A DNA stretch of 64,000 bases from Aspidiotus rigidus (GCA_035079385.1 JAVHKY010000071.1:560001-624000); one strand, 5' to 3'; shown: positions 1-11,119, numbered from the stretch's first letter. Made by a program: numbers and translations. The notes: a model not told the origin generated them from the letters alone.

Positions 1-1398
1 ATCCGCGATCCGATCCGTGCCCAGCCCTGTTGTAAAGTACTGTGCTTAGGGATGAACAGTTCAACCAGACAAATCATAATGGTTGATAAACTGGACCGTG
101 AATGGTGTGAATAATGCAAGCTAAGGACATTTCCAAATCTCACAGGTATGAAGGAAAAAATGAAAATATTCCTCAATTTCATGTTTTAGTCTCTGATATA
201 GTAAACAAATTCAAAAGAATTTGGACTCCATTTTAAGGATGGTGGTAGAATTTCGATAGGAACAAGTTCAAGAAATGAAATTTGAAATGATTTTTTGATC
301 CAAAAGAACTTACAAGATACAGTGAATTGATATGATACGACCAAGGAAACATTTTAATAGACAATTCAAGGGAAACTGATTAGAATATGAAATGCTGAGA
401 CAAGATTAAGAATTCATGTAAAGCTAGACAAAGGAGAAATCTGATAACCAATACCCTACCAAGGAGAATTTGGTCTCATCAATATCTCACCAAAATTTCA
501 AACAAAATAATCCAAAGAGGACTTGTAGCTTAACACTGAGAATTATTTTCAGAAATACCTTCGAATTAAATCATATTAATTGAACCAATACCGGTATTTT
601 AAATACACTTCAGAAAAAACCACTGTATCACCTACAGGTAGACAGAAACAAGCTATGTCGCAAGCGACATAGTAGCAGGGTCGGCTTGAATCTATTTTGC
701 CTAAATATATTCCATCTACTCTTATTCTCCTTCCGCGGAATATGAGAAAGCTCAGTATCAACTTCAAGTTTCAATCAGAATACCTGCTCAACAATTATTC
801 ATTGATTATATTTTATCGCTTCAATATTCTAATAGTTTAATTCATTATAGCTCCCACCAATCGCAAGGGCACCAATTGACCAAGAATTCCTCTTATCACT
901 TTTGTTCTATTTGATAAAAAAAAAAAAAAACCAACAATTTATAATTTTATTGATTTGGAATAACCTCAAGTAAGGAAGGAATAATAACATTCTCTCGACG
1001 CTAATATTATTATTTCCTTCCAACATCTATACTTTAACATTTCATCAAAGGAACGAGCCATGATTCACTTATTTAGACAAAAACTCTCAACACAAGGCAC
1101 GTGACTAACTTCCCACGTTGGTCTTCCTCATCATGAGATATAGATACAATGTGAAATTTGGTAACAAATTGTTGAACATTTTTGATCACCTGCAGTTCAA
1201 TATAATGTGTTCTATCATTGAAGGAGACTATCTATCTACTCCTACAATCATCAAACGTTAACTCTTGTTCGTCAACTAAAATCTCTTTTAACTAATAGTA
1301 CTCAACCGATTGATCGCTGAAGCATCGAAGTAAAGAAAATGTATCACAAACACTCATAAATAAAGAAATTAATAAAAAATAATATACTTAAATGAAAA
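1..1398. other. AT-rich DNA, nothing recognised
   Basis: I see no long ATG-initiated frame, splice-consistent exon, RNA gene or clear repeat here. There is a short A run near 920. The minus-strand frame at 576-767 is short and has no recognisable content. Confidence 0.5.
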
Positions 1399-1905
1399 GA
1401 TGAAAAATTGGAACAAAAACCAAGAAATAAAACAAAAATCGCGTTTCAATATCAAAGTAGAAGCAATTCAAAACAGTAAAATATAAACTTAGAGATCTAT
1501 GAAACAAAATCAAAATTACTTATTATATGAAAATATAGCCCTAACAAAATAAACTGCTTGTAAAAAAGGTGACAATAAGTACTTTAGCGTGTTTATATCT
1601 TTTTAAAATGACGTCTCAGTTTTTGATGTCTACAATAATATAAATGAGAACATAAACAATTGAAATAAAAACCAAGGAATTGAAAAAACATTAAATTTCT
1701 TACATATAATTGAAAAAATAAAAAATTGGAACAAAGACCAAGAAATAAAATAAAAATCACATTTCAATATCAAAGTAGAAACAATACAAAACAGTAAAAA
1801 AGAAAATTAGAGATCTTCTTGTAAGAAAGGTAACAGTATGTACTTTAGTCGCGTTTATATCCTTTTAAAATGGCATCCAAGTCTTTGATGTCTATTTTAG
1901 GTTTG
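1399..1905. repeat. Degenerate direct duplication (two copies)
   Basis: About 240 bp at 1399-1642 recur in diverged form at 1711-1905. Shared words include AAAAATTGGAACAAA, CAATATCAAAGTAGAA and TTTGATGTCTA. The second copy overlaps the 3' part of the exon-like minus-strand frame at 1845-2045. The first copy carries a decayed version of the same frame, with a stop where the second copy reads through. Confidence 0.7.
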
Positions 1906-2045
1906 GTCTCTTCTATAAACAACAGCAATAGGTGTTGTTGTTCGACAGATTCAAATTTCTGAATGGCACATCTCAGAACTTCAAAAAATAATTCCTCCGA
2001 AGTTGAACAGTGAGATTTTACTGCTTCAATAAGTACACTCTTCAA
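1845..2045 (-). CDS. Exon-like fragment, unrecognised product
   Basis: A minus-strand frame of about 66 residues has balanced, helix-prone composition (core LFFEVLRCAIQKFESVEQQ) and ends in a stop after GYKRD. The stretch is not low-complexity and has a decayed duplicate at 1570-1640, so it may be a terminal exon or a gene or transposon remnant. The frame has no ATG at its 5' end and would need an upstream exon beyond 2045 on the minus strand; I could not identify a convincing one. I do not recognise the family. Chance ORF remains possible. Confidence 0.25.
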   Translation of the reverse strand: MKSVLIEAVKSHCSTSEELFFEVLRCAIQKFESVEQQHLLLLFIEETKPKIDIKDLDAILKGYKRD

Positions 2046-2214
2046 TATATTTTTCTTCTTTAGGAATGATATTACTTGTTTTAATCATTCTTGAGATCCC
2101 GTAAATTCTTCACGACCTACTCGACCAAGGACCAAGTACGTAGGCCTACATAACGTTCTAAAAAAACGTTGACATTGTATGATGCTATCATTACAATCAA
2201 GATACAAGTCGAAA

Positions 2215-2660
2215 CGACTAAACAAATTCCTATTCTCTTCTTCGCCGATATAATCACAAAAGAAACAAATACTTGATCATTCGAATTTAATACTAATAGG
2301 AAAATATTCTTACATACTTACTTATCGTCTTCAATAATGGAGGCCAGCTATTCTCTTCAAAGATGATACGAGTAACCCGATGTTACTTTCGGTTTTGTCT
2401 AACAAAAATTCCCGTTACGAAATTCTCCTCGATGTAATGGATTAAGTAGATACATAACATTTTATAACAACTTTGACATTGTAGAGACGAGTCGATACGA
2501 CCAAACAAATTCCTATTCTCTTCTTTGCCAATATAATCATAAACAAAACGAATACTCGATCATTCAAATTTGATGGTACTACTAGAAAAATATTAATTCT
2601 TATACACTCACTTATTGTCTTCGATAATGGAGAACGGTTATTCTCTTCAGGGAAGAAATA
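2215..2660. repeat. Direct duplication of a ~150-bp segment
   Basis: The block at 2215-2365 (AAACAAATTCCTATTCTCTTC through AATAATGGAG) recurs at about 2495-2660 with roughly one change per ten bases. Together with the 1.4-1.9 kb pair it shows repeated local duplication with a step near 280-310 bp. Confidence 0.7.
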
Positions 2661-3339
2661 GGACGAGAAATCCTAATTAAGCTACAACGGAATCTTAATA
2701 ATAATTATATTACTTATTAATAATAATAATATGAAAAAAATACGACTTATGACAACAAACCATCAAACACAATTGATTTGAAACGCAAAACGCAATGATG
2801 CAATGATAAGTAATTCACACGAAGAACTAAAGACACGAAACTACACAGCATACGGCTCACTCGACCATGACGTCAGCGTCTTAACTCAGACGAAGAAAAA
2901 AGTGATTACAATATGGTCGGCTTCCGCGACGCGAGCCGACCCTAAAAAAGACGAGAATCTGGAAAGAATGATAACACAAATGAATTTCATTTTTTTGACA
3001 TTGCATCCTAGTGCCACAATACTGTTGGAAATAGAGAGTTGAAACAATGCCTCGACAGAAGAGTGAGAAAACAAAATAATACCAAGAATATTATAAGCGT
3101 CGTATGTGGCATCACTGTTTGTCCACAGATGTTTTGTGTATGGACTATATGAGATAATAATCGTCTTTCCGTGAAAACCACGTCGGTATTTCACGCCACA
3201 TTGGGAGGGAAGTTGATTCCACAAGTCTTCAAAGTATTTGCGTTCGCACGCTCGCGTTGCGCGGTATTGCGTCTTGTATTCATGCTTTGGACTGTGGGTC
3301 CTTGGGCCTGTATGGACATTGAACATTTTCCAAAATGTC

Positions 3340-4245
3340 TTACTCGAAAAAAAGACAAAGTACAAGAATATTTTTGGACTTGAAAATTTTTTTTTGAAAT
3401 ATTTTACTCAACTGAAGTACCAAAATATGTTTGGACTTCAAAAATTCTTTGAGATATTCTACTTGAAAAAACGATCAAGTCCGAGAATATTATTGGACTT
3501 CGAATATTTTTCAAGGTAATTCACTTGAAATAAAGACAGTACCAGAATATTATTGGACATGATATTTTCCTAGACGATTTACTCAAAAAAACGATTAATA
3601 CTGGACTTGGGATATTTTTTGAGATATTTGACTCGAGAAACCGACAAAGTGCAAGAATATTTTTGGACTTGGAAAATTTTTTTAGTTTCAAGATATTTGA
3701 CTTAGAAAAACAACAAAGTGTGAGAATATTTTCCAGGATATTCTACTTGAAAAATGACAAAGTCCAAGAATAATATTAGACTCGGAATATTCTTTGAGAC
3801 GATATTTTACGCAAGAAAATGACAAAAACAAGAAAGCACCGGTATATATTTTTGGGCTTGGAATATTTCTCTAGATCTCTCAAAAAAGAATAAAGTTTTG
3901 GAACATTTTTTGACTTACAATATTTTCTGAGATATAACTGATAGTTTTTTCATGTAGAACATCTCAAAACAATTTTCCAAGTCGAAAATGTTCTTGTACT
4001 TGGGTTGCTTTTGGAGTAAAATATTTCAAAAAATATTCCAAGTACAAAATTATTCTCACTCGGTTGCTTTTTGAGTAAATCATCCAGGAAAATATCCCAA
4101 GTCCAAAAGAATTCTTTTACTCTGTCGTTTCCTCGAGTAAAATATCTTGAAAAATATTCCAAGTCCAGTATTAATCTCGGACTCGGTCGTTTTTTTTTGA
4201 GTAAATCATTCAGGAAAATATTCCAAGTCTAATGATATTATTGAT
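3340..4245. repeat. ~62-bp minisatellite, head-to-head arrays
   Basis: Units contain GAATATTTTTGGACTTGGAA, a GAGATATTTTACTC-like segment and GACAAAGT. About nine units run in one direction, then five in reverse complement from 3950. The same unit family occurs at 13.87-13.98 kb and 14.26-14.64 kb. Confidence 0.75.
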
Positions 4246-4494
4246 TGTTTCAAAATTGATAACACATTTTTGTTTACTTTCGTTTTGGTAGGAGATATTA
4301 CATGTAAAACACCTCTATTTTGAAAAATTCAAGGTGACCAACGGCTACAACTTTTGTTCTTGGCAATTTTTCATGAAACTCTTTCATTTTTGAGCAAAAC
4401 TTGAAAACCACTTATTCCCCATATGCAAGTATAGAAAACTTCCTACCAATACAAAAGTAAACAAAAACGTTGAAACAACCAATTCTGGTACCTC

Positions 4495-4694
4495 TCCCTT
4501 TTTAGGGTAGGCGCCGGCGCAGGCGCTAGCCGACCATATTGTAATCACTTTTTAGGGTCGGCGGAGGCGCTAGCCGACCGTATTGTAATCACTTTTTAGG
4601 GTCGACCCAGGCGCTAGCCGAAGTCGACCCTATTGTAATCACTCTTTAGGGTCGGCGCCGGCACAGGCGCTAGCGAACCATATTGTAATCACTT
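4495..4694. repeat. Tandem repeat, ~60-bp GC-rich unit x3-4
   Basis: Units consist of TTTTTAGGGTCGGCG, CAGGCGCTAGCCGACC and TATTGTAATCAC. They are GC-rich against the AT-rich background. An inverted copy of one unit lies at 2900-2955, and this pairing defines the ends of the foldback element. Confidence 0.8.
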
Positions 4695-5520
4695 CTTAGG
4701 TTCATGCTCGTTCTACCAGGCATGAACCAAGGCATGAACCACTTGCAATCGCTTTTTTATCATCAGGTTCAGCCTCACGTTTGTTATTTTTTGGTTCACG
4801 TGAATAAAAACGCGTTCCTTCCGTGCTTCGTTATAGGACGGGAAGACGCGTTTTTTTACTTAAGAGCTGGAAGAGTTGGGTTGCGCGCATGCGCGTATTC
4901 TGTATGCGCCGAACATTTTGGCGGTCGCCGACAAAAATAATCTTTTAATAATTTTAAATACAACACTCGAATTTTTCCTTGGGTTCATCAATTGTGAGAA
5001 AATTACAATTTCGTTTTCCATCAACAATATTATGATGCTCTAATGAAAAAGAGAAAATTTTAATTATAGATCATCTCGTGTTTGCGTTTTTATTCATGTG
5101 AACCGAAAAATAGCGTACGCCACACGTGAACGGAGGAAAGCGATATACTCGCGCCTCATGGCGGTCCTCGCCGCGGCTCGGGTCGCCAAAGCGCTTGTAT
5201 AGAAATCGCTCTCCTCCGTCCCTTATAGCGTAATATCACATACTATTTGTTCTCCGACCTTTCGATTTCGATTTACAATGTACACGATCGTTTTACCGCA
5301 ACAAGAAAACGAGAAAAGTTGTTTTTGAGTTCGAATGTGAACGAGGTTGGTGGCCGTTTTCCCTTTCGCTTTCAAGTTTTGCGGTTATTATTCTCGTGAA
5401 GTGCGTACTTCCGCACACGTATGTTCGCGTGTTCGTCATCTCATCTCACATTTTTCTTGCGTGATCGAGTAGCTGCAGTCTGCTGACGTCGTCTTAGGAA
5501 TAAACGATAATTATAAACGA

Positions 5521-5757
5521 GTTAATGATAAACGAGTTGAAAATGGAAATGTGAATCGAGTAAATAAGAATGTTAATAAAGGTGTATACGAAAATACGAT
5601 TGAACAGATGAATTGTGAACCTGATATTTGTGATAATATTGTGTCTAATTGTAGTAAAGCTGATAGAACTAGCGAACAAAAACGGCGTAATTACTTATTT
5701 GAAGAACAGAGAGGAATTATGTTTAAAACGGCGTATAGTGAATATGTTATGAGATGA
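5521..5757 (+). CDS. Small unrecognised frame
   Basis: A plus-strand frame is open through 5521-5757; an internal ATG lies at 5608. Its polar composition (NVNRVNKNVNK, then CSKADRTSEQKRRNYLF) looks more like coding than random AT-rich DNA. The stop overlaps the ATG of the next frame (5754), and 5622-5711 is one arm of an inverted repeat. It may be the N-terminal part of a transposon protein. No domain is recognised. Confidence 0.25.
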   Translation, partial: VNDKRVENGNVNRVNKNVNKGVYENTIEQMNCEPDICDNIVSNCSKADRTSEQKRRNYLFEEQRGIMFKTAYSEYVMR

Positions 5758-6041
5758 ACCGTGAAATCATTTGCCCGAAAAAACGTAAATTATACCATAC
5801 AATGTGCGATGTCCCTATCGGTGAGTATGATGAAATGATTCATCGGAAAGAAGTAGAGTTGATCGTGACTGTATTTCTATCAAAAATGCGGAATATTATA
5901 GGTAGTGAGAATCGACTAAGGATTCTTTCCAAACGTTATCTCATAACGTATTCGCTCTGTTCTTCAAATAATTACGCCGTTTTCGTTCGCTACTTCTATC
6001 AGCTTTACTACAATTAGACACAATATTATCACAAATATCAG
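5622..6041. repeat. Inverted repeat with ~90-bp arms
   Basis: Sequence at 5622-5711 (CTGATATTTGTGATAATATT onward) is repeated in reverse complement at 5955-6041 with a small deletion, separated by about 240 bp. The arms are close to identical, so the inversion-duplication is recent relative to the surrounding decay. Confidence 0.8.
5754..6017 (+). CDS. Small unrecognised frame after 5521-5757
   Basis: The frame begins with ATG overlapping the preceding stop and runs 87 codons. Only the first ~60 residues (basic KKRK near the start, then RKEVELIVTVFLSKM) precede the second arm of the inverted repeat; the rest is antisense of the first arm. The C-terminal third is therefore probably not meaningful. 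It could be part of the same decayed transposon protein. Confidence 0.2.
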   Translation: MNREIICPKKRKLYHTMCDVPIGEYDEMIHRKEVELIVTVFLSKMRNIIGSENRLRILSKRYLITYSLCSSNNYAVFVRYFYQLYYN

Positions 6042-6053
6042 GGCCCTACTACA

Positions 6054-6314
6054 ATGTGTGGTAGTTCAACTAATAGTAGCTATGAAAGTGATGAAATTTC
6101 AAGTTCAGGTGTAGATAGTAATGATAGTGATGGAAAATTTATTGAAAAACAGGATGACGTAGATAAGTGTCGCGATGATGAAACTGTATTGTTGTTTAAC
6201 AAAGGTATTAGATTTGCTCCTGATGAAAATGGAACTCCTCGTTCATCTCTTTATGATCCTCATGCTGAAGCACGTACATTCATCAAAAGTTATGCTGGTA
6301 CGTTGTTCTCGTGA
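6054..6314 (+). CDS. Small acidic, Ser-rich frame; possible transposase N-terminus
   Basis: An 86-codon ATG frame starts with a Ser/Asp-rich stretch (SSYESDEISSSGVDSNDSDG), then becomes more ordered (GIRFAPDENGTP, YDPHAEARTFIKSY). Acidic Ser-rich starts are common in transposase N-termini and nuclear proteins. Reading then shifts frame into about 6175-6480, suggesting a broken longer protein. No family is recognised. Confidence 0.25.
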   Translation: MCGSSTNSSYESDEISSSGVDSNDSDGKFIEKQDDVDKCRDDETVLLFNKGIRFAPDENGTPRSSLYDPHAEARTFIKSYAGTLFS

Positions 6315-6480
6315 ATTGCGTACTTCCCTATTACCCAGCCTATTATTATCAAGCAGAATAGAGTTGATAAGTTGGCTGAAAGCTGAACGTCTGAAGCCAA
6401 AGTCACATAATTTTGGGAAACAAGCTGAAATTTGTTTTACTTATTCACACAGTACAATGCTTATTCATAAAAAGACATGA

Positions 6481-6808
6481 GCAAGTGACTGTTCAGTTGT
6501 TCTGTGAGTGGAAATTATGTGGACATCCCTGTAGTACAAAGGTTTATTGACGTAGGTCAATTCATATAATAATAACAATCAGAGAGAAATAGTCTTCCTT
6601 CATCGCCCAAAAGAGACAGTTTGCTTGATTGTAAGTTTTAATGTATTTAGTATGGTACTAACAAGAACGCAAAAAATAATTCAATCAACAGAGTGCATGA
6701 ACCTCTTCCGGCCTGTCGCGGGCCGCTTCTTTCTTCTTTCTTCGGGTAAGTTCAATGGCTCAAGTCACAGAATGGTAGTCCACAAGGCAGTAAGTTGTGG
6801 GTATTTTT
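6481..6808. other. Intergenic, nothing recognised
   Basis: No convincing coding or structural feature is visible between the small frames and the second duplication block. Confidence 0.5.
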
Positions 6809-7140
6809 AGGTTCGTGCTCGGGACCGAGTCACGCTCGGGACCGAGTCACGAACCACTTGCAATCGCTTTTTCAGGTTCAGCCTCACGTTTGGTATTTTG
6901 TTCAGTGTCACGTTTATTCTCGATTGTTTTACCAAGATAACGACTAATGAGCACAAACCTAAAAACGAGAAAAGTAGTGTTTGCGTTTGAATGTATAGGA
7001 GTTGGTGATCGCTTTCTCTTTCTCCTTCAAGTTTTCTGGTTGTTATTTGCGAGAACTGCGTATTTCTGTCTCATGTGTCTTCGCGTACTCGTTCGTCCTT
7101 ATTTTCATCTTTCATTTTATATATTTTCTTGAAAGAGTAG

Positions 7141-8245
7141 GTATACAGAACATTATCAAATATTTTTTATTGGGACCTATTTATCGGCACGAGAAAAAGA
7201 GAGTGTTAAGACAGAATTTAAAAATAATGAACGAGAGAAAAAATATTACACGAGAAATAAAAATATTGATCGAAAAGAAAATAAAAATGAACAAAATATA
7301 ATTTTATACAACGAGATTTCAATTATTCAACTAAATAAAAATATCAATTCACGCAGAGAGTAGATAAATTCAACCGAGAATATTACGCACGAGAAATCAA
7401 TTAATAAAAAAATTTTCTGGCATAGCCAAATAAATGAAGATCATGTTCCATGTCTTTTATATTTTATCAGTCATCTTGAAATATTTTAGTCTAGGCTTCT
7501 ACTAGGTCAAGTGTTCGTGAGATATTATTCGTATACCCCCTTACCTATCTTGGCGTCGTATAAGTCTTGTATTCTCGGTTGGTATTGGGTCGATTTATAT
7601 GAAATTGAGAATAATTGAAGTTTTATATTTGCTGTATGGAATAGGGTTATTTTTTTGATAATCGGATTGATAGAATTAGAGATTTTTCGATTTTAATTTA
7701 GAAAAATTCGGAGCGGGGTAAGTTGAACGTCAGTTCGTTAACCATCCGGCGTTAAAGGAATGAATGTTGCTATGGAAAATGAAGAGTGTTACTGACTTGT
7801 GCGCGAAAAGTGTTTCTTTCTCAGAAGGGGAGGGGGTTGTAAGTTGTGTATTATCAGTACACGAGATTGAATAAAAAATAATGGTTGGCAAGTTGTGAAA
7901 ATGAATTTCTATCGGAAAACGACGTCATTATTGCCGTTATTAACGCAAACGACTATAAGTGAAATATAATGTAGGCTAGCCAATAATGAACCAAATGGAA
8001 ACTAAAAGAAATAGAGATGTACAAAAATAAGATACAAAAGTCGGTTTGGCTTTCGCGCTGCGAAGGCTTTTTTGAGGTATCACCTTTCGTGGGGTGAACT
8101 CGCGGGTGCGTAATTTCTTGGTGACACCAGTGCCGGTGAACGCTGTCAATGAAGGATCCACGGAGTTGTTTAATCTGCGCGAGAGTCTCATCACTTATGA
8201 AGACCCGGTCGCGAGTGTGCTGCAGATTCCGAAGGATGCAAGAAT
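7141..8245. other. AT-rich DNA with scattered repeat scraps
   Basis: The words CTAGGTCAAGTGTTCGTGAG and CTTGGCGTCGTATAAGTC at 7502-7568 belong to the repeat that recurs at 9623 and 10312. GAGGTATCACCTTTCGTGGGG at 8074 belongs to the same family. No gene is seen. The plus-strand stretch around 8130-8240 has some coding-like flavour in one frame but no match I recognise. Confidence 0.5.
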
Positions 8246-8542
8246 TTGTATAGTAATGGAGGCATTATGACTGCATCAAATTCAAACGAAAGGAAACGCG
8301 AATGCTACTTCTATGGCGACAACGCGCAAACTTTGTATTGCTGTCGAAAATTCCTCAGCTTATCGACCGAAGCCAGGAACCAATTTGTAAGAAAACAACG
8401 TTTATGTCCAGAATACTTCGAAGCCATCCAATTCTCTCACATTTTCACAAATGGACATTTCCGGAAAGAATCATCGCCCATCAATCGAGCCTCGATAGCT
8501 TCCTGTACCACCGATCACATTTGGCTTCTCGGATTCAACTAA
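8246..8542 (+). pseudogene. BEL/Pao-like Gag zinc-knuckle fragment (decayed)
   Basis: The frame contains CYFYGDNAQTLYC, then FLSLSTEARNQFVRKQRLC. This follows the spacing and flavour of the zinc-knuckle region of BEL/Pao retrotransposon polyproteins (Cys, Cys, His, Cys, then F..LS...R...V....LC). Expected metal ligands are partly replaced: Tyr where the second Cys and Ala where the His would be. The region downstream loses similarity. No LTR, protease or RT accompanies it, so it is a scrap. Two AATAAA-like words follow at 8562-8592. Family assignment rests on recalled consensus, not a search. Confidence 0.4.
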
Positions 8543-9540
8543 TGCTCCAAAATGTTGCTGATTAATAAAATATTGTAAGAACTGCAATAAAGTTTTTTAT
8601 TGCAATGATATTTTTAGAAGAATACTGTCTCCGTCTTGATGTCGTTCATTTCCAAGGAAATGTAAATTAAAATCGTTGATCGTCGTGATTTGTCACACAT
8701 TACGTACAAAAATGTAGAAGCTTATAAGAGAAATGCCGAAAGAGAATTCAAGTCTCCTATGAGAAATATGAGGTGTCGCATTTATATGAGAAATATTTTG
8801 AGGTATCACCTTTCGTGGGGCGAACGAGCGGAGCGACCTTTTGTATATTTTGAGGTATCACCGTTCGCCCCCTGTCTCGCTGTTCTATTGGAATGGTGTG
8901 AGAAAATTCAAGTCTTCTATGAGAAATATGAGGTATCGCCTTTATGAAAAATATTTTGAGGTATCACCTTTCGTGAGGCGAACTCGCGGTTATTTGATTA
9001 TTTATTTATTTAATTATTTAAGCACACGGGGTGTACTCGCAAATTTCTGAATCACCCACGGGGTAGAGATATGCACGGACGCACGCTTGCACGGACGCAC
9101 AGACTCTCGGACTACTTATTTAATTATTTAAATTATTTAATTATTTAATTGAAGCCTTCTTATCAAGAAGGGCGTATCTCGAAAAAACGCGTTTTGAGAA
9201 AAACGATCGCTGGTACGAAGCGTAGAGAAATCAGAATGCGAAGAAGTGTGGTCAGTGCACAGGCGGCATCGATCATCTTTCAATCCCACCCTATTACCTG
9301 TCCAAAGAGCGTAATTTAAGAAATTCGTTTACCCCTTACCTATCTTGCCGTCGTATAAGTCTTCTATGAGAAATACGAGGTAGCGCGAACTCGCTCCGCT
9401 CGTTCGCCCCCTGTCTCGCTGTTGTATTGGAATGGTATGTGACAATTCAAGTCTAGGGGAGTTGGAAAAATTTCGACTATCCAGCCTTTATTTATTTAAT
9501 TATTTAATTATTCAATTATTTAATTATTCAATTATTTAAT

Positions 9541-9564
9541 TATTTAATTATTTAATTATTGAAT

Positions 9565-9604
<40 letters not shown>

Positions 9605-9607
9605 TTT
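9541..9607. repeat. (TTTA)n microsatellite
   Basis: TTTA repeats follow a TTTAATTA/TTCAATTA-type tract starting near 9487. Confidence 0.9.
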
Positions 9608-10179
9608 CTTATTAATTCTTGTACTAGGTCAAGTGTTCGTGAGATATTATTCGTTTACCCCTTTACCTATCTTGGCGTCGTATAAGTCTTGTATGAGAAA
9701 TATTTTGAGGTAATTATGGGTGTTCTATATTTTGAGGTATCAACTTTCGGTGGAGCGAACGAGCGATCTCGCTGTTGTATTGGAATGCTATGAGAAAATT
9801 CAAGTCTTTTTTGAGAAATATGAGGTAGCGCGAACTCGCTCCGCTCGTTCGCCCCCTGTCTCGCTGTTGTATTGGAATGGTATGAGACAATTCAAGTCTA
9901 GGGGACTTGGAAAAATTTCGACTATCCAGCCATATATGATAGGAAGAGGGACTTGGAAAAACCTATCTTGACGTCGAATAAGTCTTCTATGAGAAATATG
10001 AGGTAGCGCGAACTCGCTCCGCTCGTTCTCCCCCTGTCTCGCTGTTGTATTGGAATGGTGTGAGACAATTCAAGTCTAGGGGACTTGGAAAAATTTCGAC
10101 TATTCAGCCTTTATTTATTTAATTATTTAATTATTTAATTATTCAATTATTTTATTATTTCATTATTTAATTATTCAAT

Positions 10180-10300
10180 ATTATTTATTTATTTATTTAT
10201 TTATTCATCTATTTATTTATTTATTTATTTATTTATCTATTTATTTATTTATTTATCTATTTATTTATTTATTTATTTATTCATTTATTTATTTATTATT
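10180..10300. repeat. (TTTA)n microsatellite
   Basis: A long TTTA tract with occasional TTCA and TCTA variants occupies the equivalent position of the second higher-order unit. Confidence 0.9.
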
Positions 10301-10589
10301 AATTCTTCTACTAGGTCAAGTGTTCGTGAGATATTATTCGTTTACCCCTTTGCCTATCTTGGCGTCGTATAAGTCTTGTATGAGAAATATTTTGAGGTAA
10401 TTATGGGTGTTCTATATTTTGAGGTATCAACTTTCGGTGGGGCGAATGAGTGATCTCGTTGTTGTATTGGAATGGTATGAGAAAATTCCAGTCTTTTTTG
10501 AGAAATATGAGGTAGCGCGAACTCGCTCCGCTCGTTCGCCCCCTGTCTCGCTGTTGTATTGGAATGGTATGAGACAATTCAAGTCTAGA

Positions 10590-10790
10590 AGGGGGACTTA
10601 GAAAAATTTCGACTCTCGAGCCATATATGATAGGAGAGGGACTCAGAAAAATTTCGACTCTCGAGCCATATATGATAGGAGAGGGACTTAGAAAAATTTC
10701 GACTCTCCAGCCATATAATGATAGGGACTTAGAAAAATTTCGACTCTCGAGCTATATATGATAGAAGGGGGACTTGGAAAAATTTCGACC
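10590..10790. repeat. 45-bp minisatellite, ~5 units
   Basis: The unit is GGACTTAGAAAAATTTCGAC plus TCTCGAGCCATATATGATAG and a short G-rich link. Consecutive units are 42-48 bp. The same unit appears singly at 9460, 9900 and 10078, and in separate clusters at 52.33-52.50 kb and 53.87-53.98 kb. Confidence 0.85.
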
Positions 10791-10794
10791 ATTT

Positions 10795-10866
10795 ATTTAT
10801 TTATTTATTTATTTATTTAATTATTTAATTATTTAATTATTTAATTAAATAATTATTTAATTATTT

Positions 10867-10911
<45 letters not shown>

Positions 10912-10986
10912 TATAATTATTTAATTATTTATTTATTTAATTATTTAATTATTTATTTATTTAATTATTTATTTATTTAATTATTT

Positions 10987-11023
<37 letters not shown>

Positions 11024-11030
11024 TTATTGA
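10795..11030. repeat. TTTA / TTTAATTA microsatellite
   Basis: Alternating TTTA and TTTAATTA tracts run for over 230 bp. A run of about 19 G follows at 11100-11118. Confidence 0.9.
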
Positions 11031-11119
11031 TTATTATTATTACGCGGGGTGTACTCGCGAATTTCTGAATCACCCACTGGGTAGAGATTTCTCTTGACGG
11101 GGGGGGGGGGGGGGGGGTG

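Larger units (their letters stand above)
2900..4694. mobile_element. Foldback-type element with minisatellite arms
   Basis: The left end (AAGTGATTACAATATGGT at 2900) is the inverse of the right end (ACCATATTGTAATCACTT, ending at 4694). Next to each end lie inverted copies of a TAGGGTCGGC...GCTAGCCGACC motif. The interior has a ~62-bp degenerate repeat in one orientation from about 3340 to 3940 and the opposite orientation from about 3950 to 4245, so the element can fold on itself. This is the architecture of foldback elements. No transposase frame is visible, and a target duplication is not clear at the borders. Frames inside it (such as 2886-3365 minus) look like shadows of the repeats. Confidence 0.6.
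4698..7140. repeat. Diverged duplication flanking small frames
   Basis: The block GGTTCATGCTCG...CACTTGCAATCGCTTTTT...CAGGTTCAGCCTCACGTTTG at 4698-4800 recurs at 6809-6925. The block AACGAGAAAAGTTGTTTTTGAG...TTGCGTGATCGAGTAG at 5290-5472 recurs at 6965-7140 in degraded form. Both blocks are in the same order. The sequence between the outer copies holds the small frames at 5.5-6.3 kb. A decayed mobile element or a segmental duplication would explain this; I cannot assign a family. Confidence 0.6.
8735..11040. repeat. Mosaic of nested tandem repeats (~690-bp higher-order unit)
   Basis: A block beginning CTAGGTCAAGTGTTCGTGAG at about 9623 recurs at about 10312, giving a ~690-bp period. Inside each block are GAGGTATCACCTTTCGTGG and CAAGTCTTCTATGAGAAATA words, a GAACTCGCTCCGCTCGTTCG motif, a GGACTTGGAAAAATTTCGAC minisatellite and TTTA/TTTAATTA microsatellites. 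Partial units extend back to about 8735. No real gene is present; the frames at 8690-10601 are repeat shadows. Confidence 0.8.

Noticed and set aside
2886..3365. 159-residue minus-strand frame
   Set aside because: It spans the end motif and unique arm of the foldback element, and its inverted sequence recurs at 14.8-14.9 kb as a repeat. It is best explained as a shadow.
8735..11040. CRISPR array
   Set aside because: Units vary in length, contain microsatellites and lack regular unique spacers; the DNA is clearly eukaryotic.
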